DNA of 64,000 nt from Melioribacteraceae bacterium (GTDB lineage Bacteria; Bacteroidota; Ignavibacteria; Ignavibacteriales; Melioribacteraceae), in NCBI GenBank assembly GCA_022181065.1, contig BQMY01000083.1, positions 1 to 64,000 on the forward strand. Direction: 5' to 3'. Positions 37,301 through 45,277 of this stretch are shown here, one piece after another (position 1 is the first letter of the stretch; the number at the start of each line of letters is the position of its first letter). The notes below the pieces were generated by a model. That model was not told the origin of the DNA and made no database searches. It saw only the letters and a program-made list of their open reading frames with translations. The position numbers and the translations under genes are program-made.

Positions 37301-37795
37301 AATCTCCGAAAACTTAATAAAGCCGTATTTCTCGCTGGTTGTCCATCCATATCGGAAATTCAACTTGAGATCATGATTTATCTCTTCAAATATTATTTTT
37401 GTACCGGTAATATCTTTATAGAGATTTCTCTCTAAATCGTAGAGTCCGTTCATAGCGTAAAAAAATGGTTCCCACAAAATAAACTTGTCTCCGGAACGCG
37501 CTTTAATCAATGTTTGACCACCCGTATGCGAATGCGCGTCATGTAAAGCGTCATCATTAGTATAGGGAAACAATGCATTGTCAGGATTTTTTCTCCCTGC
37601 CGTCAAACCACCATTGCTAGAAATATACATCCAGTGATCGGTAGGACTAACAATACTTACAAGAAATGGATCCATGTTATCGTAATTAGAAATCTTGTAA
37701 TATGTTTCGCCATTTTCGGTTACAAATTCACCTTTAACGGATTTCTCATAAAACCTTGAATTCTGTTCTCCAAGAACAATATTTGTATTTTTCAT
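34331..37795 (-). CDS. Probable beta-1,3-oligoglucan phosphorylase (GH149-like)
   Basis: The 1154-residue protein has no signal peptide and is cytoplasmic. Its N-terminal beta-sandwich region has HWMYISSNGGLTAGRKNPDN, the kind of start seen in GH94-related phosphorylases. The (alpha/alpha)6-barrel part has NPWANIGYWGDHQVIYLL, in which Asp532 is the candidate general acid, and GGIWMNTQRPEWNDANNALV. Size and layout fit GH149, whose known members reversibly phosphorolyse beta-1,3-glucan oligosaccharides to glucose 1-phosphate; GH161 or an unassigned GH94 relative is possible. It is downstream of the beta-1,3-glucanase operon, separated from it by a terminator. It would spare ATP during laminarin-oligosaccharide use. 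The family call is from recall of size and motifs plus context. Confidence 0.65.
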   Translation of the reverse strand: MKNTNIVLGEQNSRFYEKSVKGEFVTENGETYYKISNYDNMDPFLVSIVSPTDHWMYISSNGGLTAGRKNPDNALFPYTNDDALHDAHSHTGGQTLIKARSGDKFILWEPFFYAMNGLYDLERNLYKDITGTKIIFEEINHDLKLNFRYGWTTSEKYGFIKFSEIRSFSDDKIELEILDGIRNILPSGIYRQLQNEFSTLVDGYKKNELMKESGIGVFSLSSIPSDRAQPSESLIATTVFSSGIVRDKILLSVKQIDRFRKNLAINEEADSKGIKGAYIINSNLELKPKSSSDWFILAEINQNAGDLVKLNEISSDSNLKSDIYQEIKATSEGIRKIISSSDGIQLTSNRLLSARHFSNVLFNVMRGGIFPDGYNIMKDDFISFIKNANPYVLKTHNAFFSNLPGKLLHSDLLAKVEKLDDPHFTRLTLEYLPLTFSRRHGDPSRPWNNFSIDVRDENDEVVLNYQGNWRDVFQNWEALAFSYPGFTESMITKFLNNTTADGYNPYRIFRDGFDWEDLEPHNPWANIGYWGDHQVIYLLKLLELSREFNPGALEYFVNKKLFSFANVPYRIKSYDEILKNPRDTIVFDEDLNHRLRDEAEKYGWDTKYLKWEDQKLVQVNLIEKLLLTGLVKMSNFVPGGGIWMNTQRPEWNDANNALVGYGVSMVTLYYLRRYLNFIKKFVSEHEQAEYKISAELHSLFIGISKVLKEFGGVDVSTITNAERKIIVDEFGKIASEYRNKIYKNGFSGREQDIKKDQIIELIDASLTSIDNTIKVNKRRDGLYNAYNVLSISEKEMKVLHLYEMLEGQVAVLSSGYLSTKETLHLLKTLKSSSLYREDQNSYILYPFKRLPLFREKNIIQPDKLEGSKLVEKMLQNSDQSVIYKDSVGNYHFQSDLINSDALQNKLEMLDKAVYSELVKSDKTLLLEIYEDTFDHEEFTGRANTFYKYEGLGSIYWHMVSKLLLAVYENYRKAEKESADKSDLDALEKNFYDIKKGIGAEKAPNKYGAFPTDPYSHTPSFTGVQQPGMTGQVKEDILSRIGELGVIVENSKITFNPSLLNTDEFLTDREKFVYYDLSGVKSELDCDTNSLAFTLCQLPVIYKLGKDNKVVVTSRDGEIKEFDELSISKKMSQSIFKRENIIRKVEVYFDESGKR

Positions 37796-37846
37796 TATAT
37801 CTCAAAAATGTAATTATTATCTTTTTATTGATCGTTTAAAATAGCA

Positions 37847-37876
37847 AAAACCGGCACTCATCAAAGTGCCGGTTTT
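37847..37876 (-). terminator. Strong hairpin terminator at the end of the glucan operon
   Basis: AAAACCGGCACT (37847-37858) pairs with AGTGCCGGTTTT (37865-37876) across a 6-base loop. It lies 13 bases past the stop of the T9SS glycan-binding gene and 51 bases before the phosphorylase-like start, so it divides the operon or attenuates read-through. Confidence 0.85.
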
Positions 37877-37889
37877 ACACTTACTAATT

Positions 37890-39746
37890 CTATTTAATCA
37901 GGATCATCTTTTTGATTGAAGAATAATTTCCTGCTGTTACTGAATAGAAATATATTCCGGATGTAAGATCTGAAGCGTCAAAATTGAATTCATACGATCC
38001 TGCATTCATATAACTGTTCACCAAAGTTGCAACTTCCTGTCCAAGTGTATTATACACAGACAACTTGACGTTGTTTGCTTCAGGAAGGTTGAATCTAATT
38101 TTCGTTGACGGGTTGAATGGATTAGGATAATTTTGCTCGAGAGAAAACTCATCAGGAACAACATTCGCCACTTCCTCCAAACTGGTCACGCCTGAATGAA
38201 AAAGCACATTATCAACATATACTGTATTTGGTGTAGCTACAATGATAAGCTGCGCAAGATTCGCGCGTGATGCTAATCCCGTAAAATCTGACAACGGCAA
38301 ATCAAAGGTTAACCACTCACCATTTGCAGCGCCGGGGAATGAATTGAGATCAAATGCCAATTCATGCTCAGAGTCATCACCACCCTGATAACCGTTATCA
38401 GCTCCAAAATCGACCAATTTAACTTTAAAGTCTGATGGTGTCGCTGTTGGTGCTTGTACCCAAACATTCATGTGGAAATTTGTCATACTGGTAGCATCGA
38501 TTGTTTCAGTAGTAAACTCAATACCTGCATAGTTAATATTAGTATACATTTTGGTATCGTCACCTTCAATCTGGACATCAGCAACATCAGCTTCGTCCCA
38601 ATCTGTTGACCATGTATCAACATTAACATCATTATAAGCGTTGCTGAATAAAGACATCACACTGGAAGCGGGAATTGTTGGAGTTGGAGCGGCTTCTGCA
38701 GGCTCGGTAAGTCCCGGTTCGCCGGTATAGAAGAAAATGTTATCAACGTAGATTGTTCCATTTCCTTCAAACTTCATCTGAAATACATCAGCAAGATCAA
38801 CACTACCAAAAGAACTCAAGGCAATATCAGCACTAACCCATGATTCATTTACTACTGGCGGAACCAAAGCAACTGACTGTTCATTTCCACCGGGACTTAT
38901 TAAAAAGACAGATAAAGCTTCGGAATTTGGAGTCCAGTAGTCGATATGCAGATAACCCATTCCGGCTGCTGTAAGATTTTGATTACTTCCGAACTCAATT
39001 CCCTGCCAATTTAAATTACCATAAACCATCGCGGAATCACCCTGAATATCTACAAAGGAAAAAGTTGTTGATTGTCCCCATCCCGGATTCAGGTTTGTGC
39101 CTTCAATATCATCATAAGCATCACTATATACAGATACGACATTTTCTGAAGCAAATGCCGGAGTTGGTGCAGGGGTAGTTGGTTCCGGTAATGTTACTAC
39201 TACCCCATCCGGTACTTCAATATTATCAATATAAATTACATGCTCTCCCGGTCTTTCATAAAAATCGGGAATAATTACCAACTGATTGTATGTATTACCA
39301 ATAACCTGAGTGAAATCAAAAGTGATTTCTTCCCACTGATTAACAAGTGTGTTCTCACTGGTTAATTCCAGTGGAGTTCCTGTTGCGCCTTCAATCTTGA
39401 AATGTATAGGACTTGTAGCAGGTTTATATACCATCATTTTTATGATCGCATTAGTTGCATCTACCGTGAATTCGCCATCATCACTGGTGAGGAAGAGTGC
39501 CCAAGGATTTCCTGTTTGTCTTGCGGTAAATTTGGCGACAGTTGCTGAAGTATTTATTCCTCCGGGCGCGGGATTCGCGACAAATTCGAGAGGAGGATTA
39601 TCATCATTTTCCGATACAATCCAGTTCCAGTCTGCACCGACTCCATTTGGCTCAAAATCTATATCATGCAATGCCTGAGCATAAAAATTATTGCTAACAG
39701 CAAATAGAATTACCATTGCTGTTAAGTATTTAACTAACTTTCTCAT
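37890..39746 (-). CDS. Secreted multi-module glycan-binding protein with T9SS sorting domain
   Basis: The 618-residue protein has a signal peptide (ending NNFYAQ). First is a CBM4/9-like beta-sandwich (about 25-180; DFEPNGVGADWNWIVSENDD, YIDNIEVPDG). A type-B module follows (about 200-345; VVSVYSDAYDDIEG, NPGWGQS, LISPGGNEQSV, IYVDNIFFY) and then a type-A module (about 360-520; LFSNAYNDVNVDTW, FKVKLVDFGADNGYQGGDD, VYVDNVLFH). The T9SS tail starts FSLEQNYPNPFNPSTK. The A and B modules recur in the 809-residue lipoprotein of the same operon. No catalytic residues are seen, so it is probably a surface glucan-binding protein or scaffold. It is the last gene before the strong terminator. Confidence 0.8.
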   Translation of the reverse strand: MRKLVKYLTAMVILFAVSNNFYAQALHDIDFEPNGVGADWNWIVSENDDNPPLEFVANPAPGGINTSATVAKFTARQTGNPWALFLTSDDGEFTVDATNAIIKMMVYKPATSPIHFKIEGATGTPLELTSENTLVNQWEEITFDFTQVIGNTYNQLVIIPDFYERPGEHVIYIDNIEVPDGVVVTLPEPTTPAPTPAFASENVVSVYSDAYDDIEGTNLNPGWGQSTTFSFVDIQGDSAMVYGNLNWQGIEFGSNQNLTAAGMGYLHIDYWTPNSEALSVFLISPGGNEQSVALVPPVVNESWVSADIALSSFGSVDLADVFQMKFEGNGTIYVDNIFFYTGEPGLTEPAEAAPTPTIPASSVMSLFSNAYNDVNVDTWSTDWDEADVADVQIEGDDTKMYTNINYAGIEFTTETIDATSMTNFHMNVWVQAPTATPSDFKVKLVDFGADNGYQGGDDSEHELAFDLNSFPGAANGEWLTFDLPLSDFTGLASRANLAQLIIVATPNTVYVDNVLFHSGVTSLEEVANVVPDEFSLEQNYPNPFNPSTKIRFNLPEANNVKLSVYNTLGQEVATLVNSYMNAGSYEFNFDASDLTSGIYFYSVTAGNYSSIKKMILIK

Positions 39747-39803
39747 TGTTACTCCAATCGTTGATTTAAAAAATTTGTACTTATGCGAAACCTGATATTA
39801 TTC

Positions 39804-40925
39804 TTAGTTGCGCAATTTCAAAAAATTAGTAAACGATGCTTTCGGTGTTCTATCCTCATAGAACACTCCCCAGTGCTTCTCGATTTCATTTGGACCTGAA
39901 TTTTCTCCTCCTCCCTTCCAGGGTTCATCGAAAGCCTCAAACAAGAATGTTGTAACTTTATTTTTATGTATCCACTCATCAAGTTTTAATAGAAATTTTT
40001 CCTGAGCTTCAACACTTACTTCACCCTTTACAAGAGAGCCTTGCTCACCATCTCCCTTTTTCTCGGGGTTGTATGTGGTTGCCCAACCGATCTCACCAAG
40101 CACTATTTCATAATCTTCATGCATCGTTTTGATCTGGTTAGTATAAATATCTTCCAGCCATACTATCGACTCATCGAGTGTCTTGCCATTCCACAACGGA
40201 TAGATATGGCAAACAATAAAATCCAGCTCGGCGGCAACTATTTTACTCTCCGGTTTATTCCAGAAATTATAGTCATCAGCAACTGTAACAGGTACTTCAG
40301 TATTATTTCTAACGTAACGGATGTATTTAACAAGATTTTCCATCTCCATGTTGTGGAAGGACCAGAAAACCTGAGTCTCATTTCCCACGTTGATCGCTGC
40401 AATTATATCTTTATATTTGTTCCCCAGTTCGATTGCTTTTGCAGTCTGTTCAATATTTGCTGCTTTTCTGCCGGGATTTTTTGTTTCATTTTCCAGCCAT
40501 ACTCCAACCATAACCTTTACAGGAAGCTTCTCTTCAGATATCACCTTTAATATCCGCTCAGTATCACTGTCAGAACCATATACCCGAATCAGATTCCAGT
40601 ATTGTTTGAGAATGTTCAAATCTTCCAGTATTTCTGCTTCAGAAGGTCCTTTTACCCCGGGTGCCTGACCTTCACGGTAGCATCCGTAGGAAATCGCGTT
40701 GCCAATCCACTTTTCGTCCATATATGAACTGAAACTTCTCTTTTTGAACGGCTTTTCTATTTCGGGATAAATGTCTTTCTGCATGTTTTCAGTAATATTC
40801 TTCATTGATTCCGACTCGATATTTGACTTTTTTTCATCTTCATTGTTTTTATTGGCGTTACATCCTGTAAACAGAAAAATAGATAGTATTATTAACGCCT
40901 GTATGATTCTGCTTTTTATGGTCAT
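39804..40925 (-). CDS. GH17-like beta-1,3-glucan-active lipoprotein
   Basis: The 373-residue protein has a lipoprotein signal (IFLFTGC, Cys22) and a charged linker. A compact GH17-type TIM barrel follows (about 70-370). Candidate acid/base is Glu183 in INVGNETQVF and nucleophile Glu278 in VLGEIGWAT; AISYGCYREGQAPG marks the barrel start. Bacterial GH17 enzymes act on beta-1,3-glucans as hydrolases or transglycosylases. The lipid anchor places it on the outer membrane, either face. A paralogue without a signal peptide is encoded four genes upstream in the operon (43824-44720), so the pair probably works on both sides of the membranes. Confidence 0.87.
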   Translation of the reverse strand: MTIKSRIIQALIILSIFLFTGCNANKNNEDEKKSNIESESMKNITENMQKDIYPEIEKPFKKRSFSSYMDEKWIGNAISYGCYREGQAPGVKGPSEAEILEDLNILKQYWNLIRVYGSDSDTERILKVISEEKLPVKVMVGVWLENETKNPGRKAANIEQTAKAIELGNKYKDIIAAINVGNETQVFWSFHNMEMENLVKYIRYVRNNTEVPVTVADDYNFWNKPESKIVAAELDFIVCHIYPLWNGKTLDESIVWLEDIYTNQIKTMHEDYEIVLGEIGWATTYNPEKKGDGEQGSLVKGEVSVEAQEKFLLKLDEWIHKNKVTTFLFEAFDEPWKGGGENSGPNEIEKHWGVFYEDRTPKASFTNFLKLRN

Positions 40926-40948
40926 CTGAAACCCTGATATTTTATGCC

Positions 40949-42109
40949 TTATTTAATTTCTGAAGCGGAAACGAACTCAATTTTGAAATACTTGTCATCG
41001 ATGTATTCCACACCTTCACTTGTGATATAATTTTTACAATTATTCAGAGTGTTCTCCGTTTCATCAAATTTTCTGCCTGCCCACTTGCCACAGAGAGTGA
41101 TGTTAAAGACCATCTTCAGATTAACGAACTTGCATTCGTTATATCCCTCACAACTACTGCACTGCCAGTCCTGATGTACCGTTTCATCACATCCGGCATT
41201 TGTGTTAAGAAATTCCACTCTGTTTTTCAGATTCGATTTATTCCAACTTTCAGGATCAGGCTGTGTGCTTAGTGGTCCACCTGAATTTCTAACTTCTTCG
41301 TCCGTTTTCCAGTAGTAAAAACTGATTGAATTTGCATCCCAGAGACATGCAAATGTGCCTTCAGGAGACTCAACTTCATATGGTTCACCACTACATCCGG
41401 CATTAGGGTCTGTTTCATTCCCGTTGGCACAATTTATTATTTCACCATTGTTGTTCCATTCCGAATCACACATTTGCGGACAAGTATGAATAGTATTGTG
41501 AATTATATTATCACCATTTATTGTCTCGATAATATCAACTTCACCGGCGGCAGGCCAATCAGTACAGTTCACCGGACTCGGGGTCTCATAATATCTTCCC
41601 TTTCCGGAATACTTATCGACCAATTCATCATCAATCTTTTCCTCACCTTCGTACAACCATTCGGATTGCCGACTACCATTTAACCACCACGCAGGCCATA
41701 CTCCTTTTTCTGACGGGAATTTCCCTTTGAACACAAACAGTATCTTTTTTACTCCGGAGTTCAGATTATAATAAGGTTTTGAGGTGAACCTGAAAGAATC
41801 ATAACTTGAGTTGTCATCTCTATATTTTATATAGCCTCTCAAGCCATCTTCTTTCAACGAAATCATATCACTATTTTTCCACTGAACTCTATCATACACA
41901 ACATCCCCCTCAGTGGGGTCATCATGAGGAAACGTGGTAAAAAAGAACTCCTTAAAGTTTTCCATTTTTATATCGTTATTCTCAAAATCAAGTCTGAAAA
42001 ACTTGTTCTCAAACTCTGATGCCGCATTTTCCTGAGCAAGGTTACTTATTCCGCTACCAAATAGCATCAGAAGACATAAAACATTTGTGGTGAATTTTTT
42101 CGTATTCAT
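40949..42109 (-). CDS. GH16 family glucanase, secreted
   Basis: The ~386-residue protein has a signal peptide (LCLLMLFGSGISNLAQ) and a GH16 jelly-roll domain. The catalytic motif WPAAGEVDIIETING has Glu190 (nucleophile), Asp192 and Glu195 (acid/base) in the E-x-D-x-x-E layout. VWPAWWLNGS before it is also typical. It is Cys-rich after the active site (CPQMCDSEW, CSSCEGYNECKF), unusual for bacterial GH16 and similar in style to eukaryotic or fungal-type members. ATG 42109 gives a clean signal peptide and a 16-base gap after GH30; a longer frame from 42151 would overlap GH30. Probable role: endo-cleavage of beta-1,3 or mixed-linkage glucan. Confidence 0.88.
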   Translation of the reverse strand: MNTKKFTTNVLCLLMLFGSGISNLAQENAASEFENKFFRLDFENNDIKMENFKEFFFTTFPHDDPTEGDVVYDRVQWKNSDMISLKEDGLRGYIKYRDDNSSYDSFRFTSKPYYNLNSGVKKILFVFKGKFPSEKGVWPAWWLNGSRQSEWLYEGEEKIDDELVDKYSGKGRYYETPSPVNCTDWPAAGEVDIIETINGDNIIHNTIHTCPQMCDSEWNNNGEIINCANGNETDPNAGCSGEPYEVESPEGTFACLWDANSISFYYWKTDEEVRNSGGPLSTQPDPESWNKSNLKNRVEFLNTNAGCDETVHQDWQCSSCEGYNECKFVNLKMVFNITLCGKWAGRKFDETENTLNNCKNYITSEGVEYIDDKYFKIEFVSASEIK

Positions 42110-42125
42110 TTTGCCAACGTTATTA

Positions 42126-43799
42126 TTAAAGCTGAATTTGTATTGTTTCAACAGAATTTGCTTTCATTTTAACCGGAGCATATTGCTCATCAACCTGAAG
42201 ATTTAGTTCAATTTCTTCTTTAGTAGTGTTAAGCAATTGTATCGATAAAACTCCGTCCTTGCTAAGAGTGGCGCAAGCATGGAGATCATCACTTCCCAAT
42301 CCATCTATGATCTTTTCGGTTTTAACTGCTCTGTCACCGGGTCGTATAGTTTTACTAAACTGTGCCAGCACATGATAAATTGGTGTGTAATAAACGTTCT
42401 GTGTTTCTGTATCGATCATGATCGGCGCACCACAGAAATTACCAACATGGTTCGGACCACCATTTTTGTCGAGCACTACATTCCAGTCAATCCACCCTTT
42501 TAACCAGTGATCGATGCTAACGATAATATTTCGGGCATAACGATGAACCGGTGTGTAGATAGGATGATCTTCTACTTTAAGACCCTGCCATGTGGCTGAA
42601 TAACCCCAATCAGTAGCGTTATCATTCCACCAGAAAGAATCATTATCAAACCAGTCTTTTTCCTTAAAACGTTCAGGGTCTGTAATTCCACCCGGCGCGT
42701 CTTTACCAAGATCATCAATACAACCTTCGGTGTGGATGATAGCTTTATCAGGGAATTTTGCGTTCACTCTTTCAAATACATCTTCATATACCTTGAATGT
42801 GCTCTCATACCAGTGCACAGCAGTACCATAAACATATTTAGCTGTTTCTTCATCACCGAGGATTACATCAGTCCAATGCTCAAGACCATCTCTGTTCTGA
42901 TCATAAACAAGAAGCTTTACATCTTTGAATCTGCTGTTATGAAGTTTTGGACCCAGATATTTTTTAACAAATTCATTTTGGCTCTCAGGAGTAAAATGCA
43001 TGCTTTCCCACTGACCATTATTACCATGAGGCTCGTTTACAGGCGTTAAACTCCATACATCAACACCTTCTTTCTTATATTCTTCGAGATATTTTACAAG
43101 ATAATCAGCGTATAACTCCTCATACTCCGGCTTCAACATACCACCGGTTCCCTGATGATTATTTTCAGGTGTACCCTTGATAAACCATTCTTCTATATCT
43201 TTCATCCAGTATGGGGCGGTCCAGGCGGAAGCGACAATTCTTAATTCATCATCTTTCTGATTCTTCTTTATTGCCATTGCTTCTTTGATCATAGGTAGCA
43301 AATCATAATCAGGAGCTTTTACACCTTGATATTTATCAGTATCAAATCCTCTTTTATCGGGCTCAAGGGTAAAAGATTCCATTTCTGTATCACCAACTTT
43401 GTCCAGATAGGAGTATTTCCCTTCAACACTGAAATCGCATGAGCCGATATGAGTTCTTGTAAGTGAGAAATTTGCGCCTTTTTCACCGAAAATATTCTCC
43501 ATTACTTCTTTACGCAGTTCTACATCAAGGTGAGCAAGAACAAAAGCGGAAGATTCAGTAAATGATGATCCGATACCATCCATTTCCTGTTTTAGCTCAT
43601 TTGTATTTATTTTCAGGATATTACCTTTAGACACTTGTCCACTAGTAAATTCCACATTATCTCGTTTCGCGAGTTTGTCACCTTCTTCGGATGTAACGAG
43701 ACGTAAACTTGTTGTCAGCTGCTTTTTTTCAACTTTACACGAAGTAATAAATAACGCAGTTACTAAAATCATCGGCAGAACCATAAATAATTTCATCAT
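42126..43799 (-). CDS. GH30 family glucanase lipoprotein (beta-1,6-glucanase/glucosylceramidase-like)
   Basis: The 557-residue protein has a lipoprotein signal (ALFITSC, Cys21) and a full GH30 domain. It opens with QEMDGIGSSFTESSAFVL and has RTHIGSCDFS, ASAWTAPYWMK, the acid/base Glu256 in LTPVNEPHGN and the nucleophile Glu358 in IIHTEGC. The C-terminal ~80 residues are the small beta-sandwich of GH30. GH30 members near laminarin operons often remove beta-1,6 side glucose units or cleave beta-1,6-glucan, which complements GH16 and GH17 here. That specificity is inferred from context. It is 24 bases after the cytoplasmic GH17 gene and 16 before GH16. Confidence 0.92.
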   Translation of the reverse strand: MMKLFMVLPMILVTALFITSCKVEKKQLTTSLRLVTSEEGDKLAKRDNVEFTSGQVSKGNILKINTNELKQEMDGIGSSFTESSAFVLAHLDVELRKEVMENIFGEKGANFSLTRTHIGSCDFSVEGKYSYLDKVGDTEMESFTLEPDKRGFDTDKYQGVKAPDYDLLPMIKEAMAIKKNQKDDELRIVASAWTAPYWMKDIEEWFIKGTPENNHQGTGGMLKPEYEELYADYLVKYLEEYKKEGVDVWSLTPVNEPHGNNGQWESMHFTPESQNEFVKKYLGPKLHNSRFKDVKLLVYDQNRDGLEHWTDVILGDEETAKYVYGTAVHWYESTFKVYEDVFERVNAKFPDKAIIHTEGCIDDLGKDAPGGITDPERFKEKDWFDNDSFWWNDNATDWGYSATWQGLKVEDHPIYTPVHRYARNIIVSIDHWLKGWIDWNVVLDKNGGPNHVGNFCGAPIMIDTETQNVYYTPIYHVLAQFSKTIRPGDRAVKTEKIIDGLGSDDLHACATLSKDGVLSIQLLNTTKEEIELNLQVDEQYAPVKMKANSVETIQIQL

Positions 43800-43823
43800 A
43801 AAACTCTCTTTCTATTTATTCGC

Positions 43824-44720
43824 TTATTTTGAGTGACCAAATTTGAGATACCTATCCTTATCCCAGAGTCCCCAATATGCTCCTACATCACCTTCTTTTT
43901 CAATTTTCCATGTTTCATCAAAACTTGAAAAATAAAAGACATCAACTTTTTGAGCATTTGCCCAGGAGTAAGTATTGATAAAATAACGCAGGGCGTTTTC
44001 GTATGAAGGAACTGCGGCTCTATCCGGTGTGCCGACATTTGGCCAACCTGTTTCACTAATAATAACTTTCTTGCCATTAGCTGCCTCTTTTGCCAGATAA
44101 TACATGTTCTTCATGTAAGCAAGTGAATGCTCAACAGGATAGCCTTCCCAGAATGGGTAACAGTTAGCCATGATCACATCACATACTTTTACCAGACGAG
44201 GATGATTCACAAATTCATAATACGCGTCAACGTAACCAACGGGAATATCTGTAACTTCCTTTTTAACTCTGTGAATATATTTTATCAGATCGTCCTCGCT
44301 AATATCACCGCGAAGAAGAACCTCGTTACCTATAGCGATTATATCCGCATATCCTTTTTTGGCTACTTCGATCACGCTTTTTATCTCTTCTTCGTTCTTT
44401 TCCAAATCATCACCTATCCAGGCACCAACGAGGGTTTTTATCCCGTATTTACGGGCAACCTTGGGTATCAGCTCATTACCGTCCACACAGGAAAAAGATC
44501 TCACCCAACCAACATGCGGTTTCAATACTTTCATTCTATCATCTATCTGTTCTTCGCTTAATATTGATCCGGGTTGCTGTCCTTCGAGATAGGCGCTGAA
44601 AGAAATTCCATGAATTCCGTTATCCAGTATTTCTAAAAATGCTTTTTCGAGTTCAGATTTTTCTCTGGTACCAAAATCGAAATTTGATAAATAACTATTA
44701 TGTGAATGTAAACTTGACAT
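43824..44720 (-). CDS. Cytoplasmic GH17-like glycoside hydrolase
   Basis: The 298-residue protein has no signal peptide or lipobox. It has a GH17-type barrel with GISFSAYLEGQQPGS at the start, candidate acid/base Glu133 in IIAIGNEVLLRG and nucleophile Glu223 in KVIISETGWPNVG. These match the plant/fungal-like GH17 signature better than its lipoprotein paralogue at 39804-40925. As an intracellular enzyme it probably trims or transfers imported beta-1,3-gluco-oligosaccharides. It lies directly downstream of the usp-like gene (16 bases) and upstream of GH30. Confidence 0.88.
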   Translation of the reverse strand: MSSLHSHNSYLSNFDFGTREKSELEKAFLEILDNGIHGISFSAYLEGQQPGSILSEEQIDDRMKVLKPHVGWVRSFSCVDGNELIPKVARKYGIKTLVGAWIGDDLEKNEEEIKSVIEVAKKGYADIIAIGNEVLLRGDISEDDLIKYIHRVKKEVTDIPVGYVDAYYEFVNHPRLVKVCDVIMANCYPFWEGYPVEHSLAYMKNMYYLAKEAANGKKVIISETGWPNVGTPDRAAVPSYENALRYFINTYSWANAQKVDVFYFSSFDETWKIEKEGDVGAYWGLWDKDRYLKFGHSK

Positions 44721-44736
44721 ATTTCCTCATCTAACT

Positions 44737-45225
44737 TTAATCGTTAATATTATGCACTACCAAAACAGGAAGTTTTGATTTGTGCAAAACCCGGTTAACT
44801 GTATCCCCAATGGTTGAATCTTCATTTCCAGATCTACCCTTGAAGCCCATTACAATCAAATCGCATTTATTCTCCTCAGCCACCTTGAGAATAGTTTTTA
44901 CCGGATTGCCGCGTTCAACAAGAATGTTGTTCTGGTCGAGAACTTCATCACCAAATTCTTCAATAATTTTATTCACAATATCTTTTTGAACATTTGTGGT
45001 GAAATCTTTTGCTTCGGAAAACTTCTTTTCAACGCTCGGAAGTCTTTCTAATCCCACATCAAACGTTAGCAGGTCAATCAGTTCAGTATTGAGAACATGC
45101 AGGAACGTCAACCTGGCTTTGTACTGATTAGCAATATTGAACGCATGGTAAAAAACATCTTTCCAATTCTGTGAAAACTCTGTTGTGTACAGAATATGCT
45201 CATATTTAATTTCAGGGGTTTTCAT
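44737..45225 (-). CDS. Universal stress protein (UspA family)
   Basis: The 162-residue protein has the USP fold pattern. YEHILYTTEFS opens strand 1, DLIVMGFKGRSGNEDSTIGDTVNRVL is the nucleotide-binding G-x2-G-x9-G-type loop, and KLPVLVVHN closes. It is cytoplasmic and probably ATP-binding. It sits in the middle of the glucan operon, between the sugar-binding lipoprotein (52 bases) and the intracellular GH17 (16 bases), an unusual place for a stress protein. This may tie energy or nutrient status to glucan use. Confidence 0.92.
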   Translation of the reverse strand: MKTPEIKYEHILYTTEFSQNWKDVFYHAFNIANQYKARLTFLHVLNTELIDLLTFDVGLERLPSVEKKFSEAKDFTTNVQKDIVNKIIEEFGDEVLDQNNILVERGNPVKTILKVAEENKCDLIVMGFKGRSGNEDSTIGDTVNRVLHKSKLPVLVVHNIND

Positions 45226-45277
45226 AACTCCTCTACATTTAATTCAGAAGAAAACAGACAACCATGTTTCTTTCTAA

